From NCBI GenBank assembly GCA_003222835.1, contig QHXE01000374.1, positions 1-8,738 of the forward strand: DNA of 8,738 nucleotides, read 5' to 3'. The DNA is from Acidobacteriota bacterium. GTDB taxonomy: Bacteria > Acidobacteriota > Blastocatellia > Pyrinomonadales > Pyrinomonadaceae. The position numbers and the translations under genes are program-made. How positions within the stretch are numbered: the first letter of the stretch is position 1; every line of letters starts with the position of its first letter. Positions 1-6,608 of this stretch are shown here, piece after piece. The notes under the pieces were generated by a model. The model did no database searches. It saw only the letters and a list, made by a program, of their open reading frames with translations, and was not told the DNA's origin.

Positions 1-571
1 AACGATTGGCTAGAGCAAACGCGATACGCTCGTAGAACTGTGCAAAAGAAAAATTAGTAGCTAGCAGAATTCCCGTCGCAGCAATCGCTGCCAACAGAAT
101 CGTTGCACCGATGGTATTGAGCCAGCCGGCCAGCCCGCTGGCTATGACTGCGCCGGCCAAACCGCCGGCGTTGAAGCTGGCATCGATGAATGGTCGAATC
201 CTGGCGAGCGTTAACAGCGCGGAAGCTGAGAGGAGAAGCAGCAGCAGCCCGGCGGCTCTCGAAAGCGGAGCTTTGATGCGGCGGGAACGGAAGCGGCGCC
301 ACGCCGTAGCCAGCAACAAAAGGGGAAGTAAATAAGCAGCGAGACCAATTGCCTGAAAGAGCACCGTGGCGACGTTAGCGCCGACAGCGCCAATCCAATT
401 GTGCGTCGCTGTTTCTCCCGCGGCATTCCACGAAGGATCGTTCGGGTTATAAGAAGCGAGGCAGAGACCCAACAGCAACGCCAACGCAATCATGCCAATC
501 GCGATGATTTCGTTAAGACGCGTGTTCCTCGGCGCCGAGGTCATTTCAATTTCAGTTGGAATGGTAGCCAT
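1..571 (-). CDS. ftsK: FtsK/SpoIIIE DNA translocase, N-terminal membrane domain (partial, runs off window start)
   Basis: The minus-strand frame is open from an ATG at 571 to the window edge (190 codons) and has no stop, so the C-terminal motor lies outside. What is visible is the FtsK four-helix membrane anchor. It has a short polar N-terminus, a first hydrophobic helix (about residues 21-40) ending in the characteristic LASYNPNDPSWN stretch, then further helices at about 62-89, 106-124 and 134-171, the last containing GGLAGAVIASGLAGWL. In this family the anchor places a hexameric ATPase at the division septum, where it pumps DNA and helps XerCD resolve chromosome dimers. An in-frame ATG at 592 would add seven residues; neither start has a strong ribosome binding site. 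The gene follows prfB on the same strand after 106 nt, so it may be read through from lnt-prfB or have its own promoter. The family call rests on the helix pattern and the SYNPNDPSW motif; the ATPase domain cannot be checked here. Confidence 0.87.
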   Translation of the reverse strand, partial: MATIPTEIEMTSAPRNTRLNEIIAIGMIALALLLGLCLASYNPNDPSWNAAGETATHNWIGAVGANVATVLFQAIGLAAYLLPLLLLATAWRRFRSRRIKAPLSRAAGLLLLLLSASALLTLARIRPFIDASFNAGGLAGAVIASGLAGWLNTIGATILLAAIAATGILLATNFSFAQFYERIAFALANR

Positions 572-627
572 CTCGCTCGATAACCTTGTCATGCGGACAT
601 CATGGCGCGCGCCTTGTTGTTTAGGCG

Positions 628-660
628 CGGGCTATTGCCGCTCAGTCGCGCGATAGCCCG
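628..660. terminator. Stem-loop between prfB and ftsK, possible attenuating terminator
   Basis: A perfect 8-bp inverted repeat (CGGGCTAT at 628-635, ATAGCCCG at 653-660) encloses a 17-nt GC-rich loop. It starts 18 nt beyond the prfB stop on the minus strand. No T-tract follows on either strand, so it is not a textbook rho-independent terminator. It could be an mRNA-stabilising 3' hairpin, a weak attenuator before ftsK, or a dispersed repeat. Confidence 0.4.
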
Positions 661-677
661 ACTCTAAACGTGCAATA

Positions 678-1788
678 CTACGTTGCCTGTTTTGAAAGCA
701 GATACTCCTTAATGAAATCATCGATATCTCCATCGAGCACTGAATCGACGTCGCCGCGTTCCAGTTTTGTGCGCGCGTCTTTCACGAGACGATATGGAGC
801 CAGCACGTAGTTGCGGATCTGCGATCCGAAGCTAATCTCCTGTTTGCCGGCTTCCAGTTCCTTCGTCTCCGCGCGACGTTTCTCTAACTCCAACTCGTAA
901 AGACGCGAACGCAAGACGTGCATTGCCACGGCCCGGTTCTGATGTTGCGAACGCTGGTTCTGGCACGAGACCACGATGCCCGTTGGCAGATGTGTGATGC
1001 GCACCGCCGAATCCGTCGTGTTAATGTGCTGTCCGCCCGCGCCGGTCGAACGATAGGTGTCTACGCGCAAATCTTTTTCGTTGATCTCGACCTCGATGTC
1101 TTCGTCTACTTCCGGATAGACAAAAAGCGACGCGAACGACGTATGCCGTCGAGCGTTCTGATCGAACGGCGAGATACGCACTAGGCGATGCACGCCCGCT
1201 TCCGCCGACAATAACCCGTACGCGTATTCGCCTTCGACTTTGAATGTCACGCTCTTAATGCCCGCTTCTTCACCGGGCTGGTAGTCGATAATCTCAGTCC
1301 TGAACCCGCGTCGCTCGGTCCATTTCAGATACATGCGCAGAAGCATCTCGGCCCAATCCTGCGATTCAGTTCCGCCCGCGCCGGGATGAATTGTGCAGAT
1401 GGCGTTGCGCGCATCGTTCTCGCCCGCAAGCAACATCTCAGTCTCGGCTTCGCCTAATTCCTGCTCAAGGTGCTTCAGTAACTCGCGCAGCTCTGGCAAC
1501 GAGCTTTCATCTTCTTCGACAAATTCAAAGAGCACGCCGGCGTCGGAAATCTCAATTTCGATTTGTTCTTGCCGCTTTACTATTCGTTCCAGCCGGCTGC
1601 GTTGTTGTAAAAGCTTCTGCGCCGCTTCCTGGTCAGCCCAGAAATCAGGCGCCGCCGCCTGCGTTTCGATCCGCGCTAATTCGGCGCGCTTTGCCGGCAC
1701 ATCAAAGAAACCTCCCGAGTTGGGTCACGCGCTTTTGCAAATCCTCGTAAGAAGTCTTCAGATCCTGAATTGAGATTGTCTCGATCAT
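678..1788 (-). CDS. prfB: Peptide chain release factor 2 (RF2), with programmed +1 frameshift
   Basis: RF2 recognises UGA and UAA stop codons in the ribosomal A site and triggers peptide release. Translation starts at ATG 1788, preceded by a GAGG ribosome binding site about 8 nt upstream. It reads 28 codons (MIETISIQDL...) to an in-frame TGA at 1704-1702. A +1 shift on CTT (1707-1705) moves reading to GAT GTG CCG and continues to the stop at 678, giving 369 residues, close to the 365 of E. coli RF2. Visible hallmarks in full-length numbering are the SPF stop-recognition tripeptide (about 206-208) and the GGQ catalytic motif (about 251-253, in GAGGQHINTTDSAVRITH). The HPGAGGTESQDW and RRHTSFAS blocks are also RF2-typical. 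Serine occupies the position just upstream of GGQ that is Ala or Thr in E. coli strains. The gene sits 16 nt after lnt and is probably co-transcribed with it. Expression should be autoregulated through the frameshift. An annotation starting at GTG 1700 would miss the first 29 residues. Confidence 0.96.
1702..1716 (-). promoter_or_regulatory. prfB programmed +1 ribosomal frameshift site
   Basis: On the minus strand the sequence reads GGGAGGTTTCTTTGA. It contains an internal Shine-Dalgarno-like GGGAGG (1716-1711), a 3-nt spacer, the slippery CTT codon (1707-1705) and the TGA stop (1704-1702). The SD-to-CTT spacing equals that of E. coli prfB (AGGGGG-TAT-CTT-TGA). In known systems, low RF2 makes the ribosome pause at UGA and slip from CUU to UUU, restoring full-length RF2 synthesis; abundant RF2 terminates the 28-residue peptide instead. 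The base after the stop is T here, whereas E. coli has C. Confidence 0.95.
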
Positions 1789-1804
1789 TTATTAACCTCG
1801 TCTC

Positions 1805-3409
1805 TTAAATTGTGTTCCCAATTTTGCGTTTGGTCATGAAGGTCGCGGAAACAAACCCCAAAGTAATCAAAGCGCATCCGTAAGCGAATAGGTCACCATA
1901 TCTAGTGTAAAAAGTTTCGCCGTTCTTTGGATTTTCAAGCAACCACTTTCGAACCTCCGGCTGGAAGCCCGCTGTCATATCAGAAACCTGGCCATCCGAT
2001 CTAATAAACGCGCTTATGCCGCTATTCGTCACTCTGATCAAGGGCCGATCGTTTTCAACCGCGCGAAAAATCGCGTTTGAGAGATGCTGTCGCATCACCG
2101 GCGTCGGTCCGAGATAACCGTCGTTCGAAATATTGATCAGCACATCAGCTCCTTCATTAGCGAAGGCGCGCGCGATCGACGGATGCGCTGCCTCGATACA
2201 AATAAAAACCCCGGCGCGCAAGTCGCCGAGGGGCATCAGCGTGTACGAGCTGCCGGGCGTAAATTCGCCGACTATTGCACGTACCGAACTCGCGCCCGGT
2301 AGCCAGCGGGGCAGCGGCACGTATTCGCCAAACGGCATCAGGCGGATTTTATCATACTGTGCGACGATTGCACCCTCTTGATTCACTAGAATCGCGGAAT
2401 TGTAGTCACCACCGCTGGTCGCGGGTTCGAGCGAGTTCAAGAGAACGGACGTGTGATTATTTCGGGTGAAGTTAGCCACGACTTCCTTGAGATGCGGATC
2501 GCGCGTGTAGCTGAAGTTCATCGGGGACTCAGGCCAGATGACAAGCCGCCACCCGCCGAACCCGTAAGGCGTGTTAGCTAAGCCTTGCATCCCAAGCTCA
2601 AGGTGTCGATTCAAGAGTTGGTTCATCGTTTGCGGATCGTCAGCGCCTTCCATCGGAACATTTGGTTGGATTCCCACCACCGTCCCAAGCGTGTTGCCTG
2701 TGAGAGGGCTACGGCCTTGAACAAAAGCGGCGGCGGTGAAAATCGCTGCGGAGATTAGAATTCCAAATGAAAAGAAGATTGCGAACATCGTCCGACGAAG
2801 GAATATGAACGCGAGCGCAACGTTCGTCGTGAGTATCAGAAAACTTATCGCGTAGACTCCGCCCCACCGCGCTGGTTGAATCAACATCGGATGGAATGCT
2901 TGTGAGTAGCCGAGGGCGTTCCATACTTGTCCGCTGACCGTGTATCGAGCCCACTCGAGCGGGGGCCAACTGAGCGGCGCGACGAAAAGAGCCGCAGAAC
3001 CAAAACGCGAGACTAATCGAGTCAGCACGGCACTAAACAGGCCGGGGAAAATGGCCACCAATGCGACTGGCAGGATCAGGAGCGGATAAGCCAACCAAGC
3101 CGCGATGTGCGCGTAGTGGATCATAGGAAAGGTGAGCCACCAGCAGGTGCCGTAGAAGAAAATGACTCCCCATAACCAGCCCAATAGAAAAGCCCGTGAC
3201 TCTTTCGATGATTGAGCAATGACAACCAGCAGTGGAACCAATCCGACCCACGCGAGCGGCCATAAATCACAATCTGGGAACGAGAGAATTGTGAGCAGCG
3301 CTGAACTGCTGACCAGCGAGACTTCAGCGAGTGGGGGAGCGTGGGCGCGGCTGGACATTTCGATTGGTGGCTTGGGATTGAACGCTCCGACTGCGGCCAC
3401 TTCCTGCAT
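1805..3409 (-). CDS. lnt: Apolipoprotein N-acyltransferase
   Basis: This inner-membrane enzyme transfers an acyl chain from a phospholipid to the N-terminal diacylglyceryl-cysteine of lipoproteins, the last step before Lol sorting to the outer membrane. At 534 residues it is slightly longer than E. coli Lnt (512). The N-terminal half has several hydrophobic segments (about 33-65, 73-92, 103-131, 185-230) and includes SWPPLEWAR. A periplasmic carbon-nitrogen-hydrolase domain follows (about 242-480), then a final helix (about 507-524). The expected Glu-Lys-Cys triad is visible: E294 in WPES, K354 in YDKIRLMPFGEYVP and C404 in FICIEA. E362 matches the conserved Glu of the PFGEYVP loop. The residue after the nucleophile is Ile rather than the Tyr of the E. 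coli CYE motif. The start is uncertain: ATG 3409 lacks a clear ribosome binding site, and ATG 3358 (MSSRAHAPP) is an alternative nearer the first helix. The gene leads into prfB 16 nt later. Confidence 0.95.
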   Translation of the reverse strand: MQEVAAVGAFNPKPPIEMSSRAHAPPLAEVSLVSSSALLTILSFPDCDLWPLAWVGLVPLLVVIAQSSKESRAFLLGWLWGVIFFYGTCWWLTFPMIHYAHIAAWLAYPLLILPVALVAIFPGLFSAVLTRLVSRFGSAALFVAPLSWPPLEWARYTVSGQVWNALGYSQAFHPMLIQPARWGGVYAISFLILTTNVALAFIFLRRTMFAIFFSFGILISAAIFTAAAFVQGRSPLTGNTLGTVVGIQPNVPMEGADDPQTMNQLLNRHLELGMQGLANTPYGFGGWRLVIWPESPMNFSYTRDPHLKEVVANFTRNNHTSVLLNSLEPATSGGDYNSAILVNQEGAIVAQYDKIRLMPFGEYVPLPRWLPGASSVRAIVGEFTPGSSYTLMPLGDLRAGVFICIEAAHPSIARAFANEGADVLINISNDGYLGPTPVMRQHLSNAIFRAVENDRPLIRVTNSGISAFIRSDGQVSDMTAGFQPEVRKWLLENPKNGETFYTRYGDLFAYGCALITLGFVSATFMTKRKIGNTI

Positions 3410-3462
3410 GGCCGGAGTTTAGCAGATGAAGCTACAGGCCTTCAGCTTTCCATTACGATGGC

Positions 3463-3480
3463 CGACGAACTTCGTCGAAG
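3463..3480. promoter_or_regulatory. Nested palindromes upstream of lnt, possible operator
   Basis: CGACGAA-C-TTCGTCG (3463-3477) is a perfect 7-1-7 inverted repeat. It overlaps a second one, CTTCG-T-CGAAG (3470-3480). The pair lies about 55-70 nt upstream of the annotated lnt start, a position suited to a repressor or activator site. No convincing -35/-10 pair was identified nearby, so a regulatory role is inference. Confidence 0.3.
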
Positions 3481-3591
3481 ATCGAATTCTGGAAGGCGCC
3501 TCGCAAGCTATGAATAAAGATCAGAATTTTTTGGAAATGGGGAAGAAGAGAACGACTACGACATTGAATTCGCGCTCCGACGACAAAAAGC

Positions 3592-3609
3592 GTCACTGTC
3601 AAAGTGACA
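3592..3609. repeat. Short inverted repeat TGTCA-AAG-TGACA / GTCACT-N5-AGTGAC
   Basis: Two overlapping dyads occupy this site: GTCACT (3592-3597) pairs with AGTGAC (3603-3608), and TGTCA (3597-3601) pairs with TGACA (3605-3609). The loops are only 3-5 nt. It could be a protein-binding dyad or a small hairpin. It lies about 180 nt from lnt with no gene reading away from it on the plus strand, so no function is assigned. Confidence 0.3.
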
Positions 3610-3771
3610 AAATCCGTCGTTCTGACTGAGTGAGTGACCGATGGAACGCACTGCTCGGTCATACCGTTGGCTATTAGCATTCTGACTACAAGGCTAACCA
3701 GTTTTCAGCGACTCGGCTAGCTTCACACACGATTTAGCGGTATTTGGATTGAAGATGCCCTAAATGCGGGA

Positions 3772-3797
3772 GAACCCGGTCATTTCTGACCGGGTTC
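3772..3797. terminator. Strong 11-bp hairpin with tetraloop, terminator-like
   Basis: GAACCCGGTCA (3772-3782) and TGACCGGGTTC (3787-3797) form a perfect 11-bp stem around a TTTC loop. This is one of the most stable local structures in the window. Neither side carries a T-tract, so intrinsic termination is not assured. It is about 290 nt past the TPR-gene stop on the minus strand and could insulate that transcript from lnt. Confidence 0.4.
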
Positions 3798-3946
3798 CAA
3801 TTCGGGGGGATTTAACTGAAGGATCGCTCGGCGGGCGGCTGGCGCAGCGGCTTGCAGCGCTCAGAGAAGTGATGGCGGCGGGGGCACGTTTCATTTCGTG
3901 CTAGCCGTCCTCGTCTTCAGCACTTCCCGTGCCACGAGCCAAGAGA

Positions 3947-4083
3947 ATTTCGGATTGCGAAATGCGGATTGCGGATTTGAATTGAAAAGCATATTGCCTA
4001 CTGGTTGTTCGGTCACGTCGGATTAGAGATTTTGATCGGCTGGTTTTCTACAAATCCCCAATTCGCAATTCGCAATCCGAAAT
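3947..4083. repeat. 33-nt inverted repeat pair with 71-nt spacer
   Basis: The arm at 3947-3979 matches the reverse complement of 4051-4083 at 30 of 33 positions. Each arm begins (outer end) ATTTCGGATTGCGAA and is itself built from short GGATTGCG/GAATTGCG-like units. The spacer is 3980-4050. The right arm ends 4 nt from the TPR-gene stop, so its transcript would fold into a long hairpin at the 3' end. No target-site duplication was seen at the outer ends, and no coding sequence lies inside. It may be a small non-autonomous or dispersed repeat, or a transcript-end structure. Confidence 0.75.
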
Positions 4084-4087
4084 CGCT

Positions 4088-5872
4088 TCAGGGTCTTCCC
4101 ATCGTCACTTGACGCTGAAGCGCTATTGCTTCCGGATTGTTTGGATCGATGTTCATTGCGCTCGCTGCGTACTTTCTGGCTTCGCCGAGATCCCCGCGTT
4201 CCAGAAAAATTCGACCAAGCAGAATATGGGCGTCGAGTACTCTCGCGTCCCAGAAAATCGCCGTCTTCAAGGAGGCGATGGCGGTTTCCTGCTCGCCCTG
4301 CCTCTGCTTAATTCGGCCCCGCATCAGAAAACCTTCGGCATTCGTCGGTTCTATTACAAAGAGCTTTGGAATCTCGACAAGTGCCTCATCATCTCGGCCT
4401 TTGTTGTATAGATCACGAATCTTGTTGAGCAATTCTTGCGCGCTGTTAGCATTGGCTTCGTCAATTTGCTTGCGGCGGCTCAAATCCGAGATGTCAACCT
4501 GGTTCAGAACATCGCGCGACCGCAAGCTGAGATTCGAAACCGATTGCGATTTCTCCCATTCGGTTTGCCATTTCGCATAGCTTAGCAGGTTTTTTCGAGC
4601 CAGATTGTCCGCCGCGTTTGCAGCATCAGCATGGCTTGCTCGCTCCTGCGCTTTCGCGAGTAAGAAGTAGGCGGAACCATCCTTTGGGTCCGCGCTAATG
4701 ACTTTCTCAAGTTTCTCTGCCGCCGCAGAGTATTTCTCGTTGAGAAAGAGCGCGTAAGCATAGTTGAAGAGCACGGTAGTGTCTTCGGGTGAGGAGTCAA
4801 CGGCGCGCGACAACAGAGTGACGGCTTGAGCCAGCAGGCGCGTGCGTTCTTCAGGTTTCTTTTCCTCACGCGCCGCCTCTACCGACACGGCCCCGGCGTT
4901 GTTGTAGACCCCGACCAGCGGCATCACCTTTTCATCAGCCAAGGGAACAAATGTGGCGAGAGCGCGTTGAATATCGCCGGTCTTCCAGTAGGCGAGGCCC
5001 GCATAGAATTGCGCTTCACCATAATGCGGTTCCGTTTTCTGCAACATCGTGAAGTGATCGATCGCTTCTTTCCATTGCGACCGCAGCATATAGAAGCGCC
5101 CCAACTCAAACGCTGCCTGCGAATAGACCCCGCGGTCATTCTCTTTCGCAAAGAGCCGCATCGCGTTTTTTAGAAAAATTTCGCGGGTGGGATCGGTCTC
5201 TTGAGTTTGCACGCCTTTCATGAAGGCTTCGAAGGCCTGGGGCGGTACCTTCGTCGCTTCCTGCACTAACTGATTTCGCGAAAACGAAAGTGCCCGGTCG
5301 CGCTGATAGAGAATTTGATAAGCCAGTTCGCCGTGCACGTGCTGAATATTAGTCAGAACGTCGCCGAAGTCATAAACGCGGGGCGCCCACCCGCTGTCGA
5401 ACATATCGCCGGCCATGCGACCCTCGTTGACCCGGATCACGCGCGCTTCACCGGTGATGCTCGCCACCGACCGATCGGCCTGAGGTTTTGACTTGTCATC
5501 CGGAACTGGAGCTAGCGTGACGTTATAAGTTCCGATGACGATCATCGAAGCCTTGAGTTCACGCGCAATCTTGATCGACGTCGCCCGCGAAGGGATAACT
5601 GTCAGCGGCAGGCGCAGTCTTTGGTAAGCCACGGCACGTTCATCGCCGGTGACTACGATCAGACCCGGCTTGTTAAGGAGAGCCGAAAGCGAATCAGCGA
5701 AACTCTCGCCGACCCAGTTGTACTCGGGATGATTGGAGACATTCTCGAAGGGAAGCACAAGCACGATGTCAGCCGCGGAAGACGACTGGGCCGTTGCCCT
5801 CAGTGGTGCTAGAAATGAAGCAAGAGCCAGCGCTGCCGCCACAAAACCGACCGATATCTTCTTATAGTTCAT
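4088..5872 (-). CDS. Exported TPR protein with N-terminal TolB/FlgO-like domain
   Basis: This 594-residue protein has a Sec signal peptide (MNYKKISVGF..., hydrophobic core about 8-22, likely cleavage after RATA around residue 28). Residues about 34-190 start DIVLVLPFENVSNHPEYNWVGESFADSL. That resembles the TolB-like/FlgO-like nucleotide-fold domains that open many bacterial TPR proteins. Helical TPR units follow at about 250-283, 285-318, 365-398, 477-510, 511-544 and 546-579, with a charged linker between (about 405-475). TPRs normally form protein-binding superhelices, so a periplasmic scaffold or assembly role is plausible, but the partner is unknown. The start is well supported: AAGGAT at 5884-5879 lies 6 nt before the ATG. 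The gene is 151 nt downstream of the BON-domain gene on the same strand, and repeated motifs lie in between. Its 3' end abuts a long inverted repeat. The domain assignment is by eye and the TPR boundaries are approximate. Confidence 0.85.
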   Translation of the reverse strand: MNYKKISVGFVAAALALASFLAPLRATAQSSSAADIVLVLPFENVSNHPEYNWVGESFADSLSALLNKPGLIVVTGDERAVAYQRLRLPLTVIPSRATSIKIARELKASMIVIGTYNVTLAPVPDDKSKPQADRSVASITGEARVIRVNEGRMAGDMFDSGWAPRVYDFGDVLTNIQHVHGELAYQILYQRDRALSFSRNQLVQEATKVPPQAFEAFMKGVQTQETDPTREIFLKNAMRLFAKENDRGVYSQAAFELGRFYMLRSQWKEAIDHFTMLQKTEPHYGEAQFYAGLAYWKTGDIQRALATFVPLADEKVMPLVGVYNNAGAVSVEAAREEKKPEERTRLLAQAVTLLSRAVDSSPEDTTVLFNYAYALFLNEKYSAAAEKLEKVISADPKDGSAYFLLAKAQERASHADAANAADNLARKNLLSYAKWQTEWEKSQSVSNLSLRSRDVLNQVDISDLSRRKQIDEANANSAQELLNKIRDLYNKGRDDEALVEIPKLFVIEPTNAEGFLMRGRIKQRQGEQETAIASLKTAIFWDARVLDAHILLGRIFLERGDLGEARKYAASAMNIDPNNPEAIALQRQVTMGRP

Positions 5873-5895
5873 AACTAAATCCTTATAAAAATGGC

Positions 5896-5977
5896 CGTAA
5901 ATCTACCGAAAGCCTTCGATGCGTCTATGATAACAGCGGTTGGACGTAAATCTGTAGCATAGACCTTTGTCTATGAT
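5896..5977. promoter_or_regulatory. Repeated 9-mers and 7-bp hairpin upstream of the TPR gene
   Basis: CGTAAATCT occurs at 5896-5904 and again at 5945-5953. GTCTATGAT occurs at 5923-5931 and 5969-5977. The second copy of the latter is also one arm of a perfect hairpin, CATAGAC (5958-5964), CTTT, GTCTATG (5969-5975). All of it lies within about 105 nt upstream of the TPR-gene start. The arrangement could be a duplicated operator or an ancient local duplication. The hairpin could also end the upstream BON-gene transcript, though it lacks a T-tract. Confidence 0.4.
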
Positions 5978-6023
5978 CTCCCGGGCTCGAAAATGAAGAA
6001 GTCACGGACTGAAGTCTAGGCTA

Positions 6024-6608
6024 CTACGGCGTCGCTTGAGTGACCACCAACTGATTGTCCACGCTAATAACGCCTTTCACTGATCGCACAGCTCGTTCAA
6101 TTCGTTGTTTCATATCCGGCGAGTGTACTGAACCAACCAGCGTCACTTTGCCGTTTTCAACCAGCGTGCTCACGTCGAGCTGCGACTGCACCGGGTCCGA
6201 CGTGAGTATCTTCTCGATCTGAGACTGAATATATGCGTCGTCCGGCATCGCGACCGTAGTTTCAAGTGTGGATTCGGGCGATTGACGCGCTGATGGCGAA
6301 GGGTTTGATTGAGGCGAAGACATTGGCGTCGGTGACTGCTTCGGTGAGGGCTGTATCACGGCCGGACCTTCCGGAATCACTTGCTGCGGCACGACGGTGG
6401 AGTTCATCGGATCGTAGGGCCGACTGGTCAAAAATAAAGCGATGAACGTAGCCAGGGCCGCAGCGGCAATCACGCTGATTGCGACCAGTCCTTCTCGCGT
6501 TCGAGACCCGGGTTGCCGGCCAGTAGATCTTCTCGCTGTGCCCACGTGCCGAGAGCCCGGCGCCTCGACGACGATGCGATTTCTGGATTGTCTTGGATAG
6601 TTCGCCAC
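6024..6608 (-). CDS. Single-pass membrane protein with BON domain
   Basis: The product has 194 residues. A basic N-terminal tail (1-40) is followed by one transmembrane helix (about 41-61, LVAISVIAAAALATFIALFL). Then comes a Pro/Ser/Gln-rich linker (about 68-120, repeated SPxP/PSP units) and a C-terminal BON domain (about 125-190). The BON region shows the usual alpha-beta pattern, with GKVTLVGSVHSPDMKQRIE and VKGVISVDNQLVV. BON domains occur in OsmY and related envelope proteins and are thought to bind phospholipid or other envelope surfaces. The topology suggests a cytoplasmic tail and an extracytoplasmic BON domain spaced by the linker. The GTG start at 6608 is chosen because it gives a compact N-terminus, but its ribosome binding site is weak and the frame stays open some 75 nt upstream without an ATG. 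It may share a transcript with the TPR gene 151 nt downstream. The specific role is unknown. Confidence 0.83.
   Translation of the reverse strand: MANYPRQSRNRIVVEAPGSRHVGTARRSTGRQPGSRTREGLVAISVIAAAALATFIALFLTSRPYDPMNSTVVPQQVIPEGPAVIQPSPKQSPTPMSSPQSNPSPSARQSPESTLETTVAMPDDAYIQSQIEKILTSDPVQSQLDVSTLVENGKVTLVGSVHSPDMKQRIERAVRSVKGVISVDNQLVVTQATP

Larger units (their letters stand above)
3410..4087. other. Gene-poor interval with palindromes and inverted repeats
   Basis: About 680 nt separate the lnt start from the stop of the TPR gene. Short open frames exist (for example plus 3426-3629, minus 3453-3680), but they are low complexity, lack domain-like patterns and have no good ribosome binding sites. 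I therefore call no gene. The interval should contain the lnt promoter and the 3' end of the TPR transcript. It also holds palindromes at 3463-3480 and 3592-3609, a strong hairpin at 3772-3797 and a pair of 33-nt inverted repeats at 3947-4083. No sequence I recognise as a transposase remnant is present. Confidence 0.6.

Noticed and set aside
3426..3629. Open frame of 67 codons on the plus strand beside lnt
   Set aside because: No ribosome binding site, no recognisable domain, and a composition typical of chance frames. It overlaps palindromic non-coding sequence.
3453..3680. Open frame of 75 codons on the minus strand upstream of lnt
   Set aside because: No domain pattern or plausible start signal. 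Frames on both strands across the same DNA suggest chance.
3838..3857. Sigma-54-like TGGCGC...TTGCA on the plus strand
   Set aside because: The spacing between the two halves is one base too long for the -24/-12 consensus, and no gene lies downstream on that strand.
4109..4580. Plus-strand frames opposite the TPR gene
   Set aside because: They lie antisense to a gene with a signal peptide, ribosome binding site and domains, and show no features of their own.
6001..6020. GTCACGGACTGAAGTC, resembling a common intergenic palindrome
   Set aside because: The dyad here is short (GACT-GA-AGTC) and its outer pairing is lost, so it is too weak to annotate as a repeat on this evidence.
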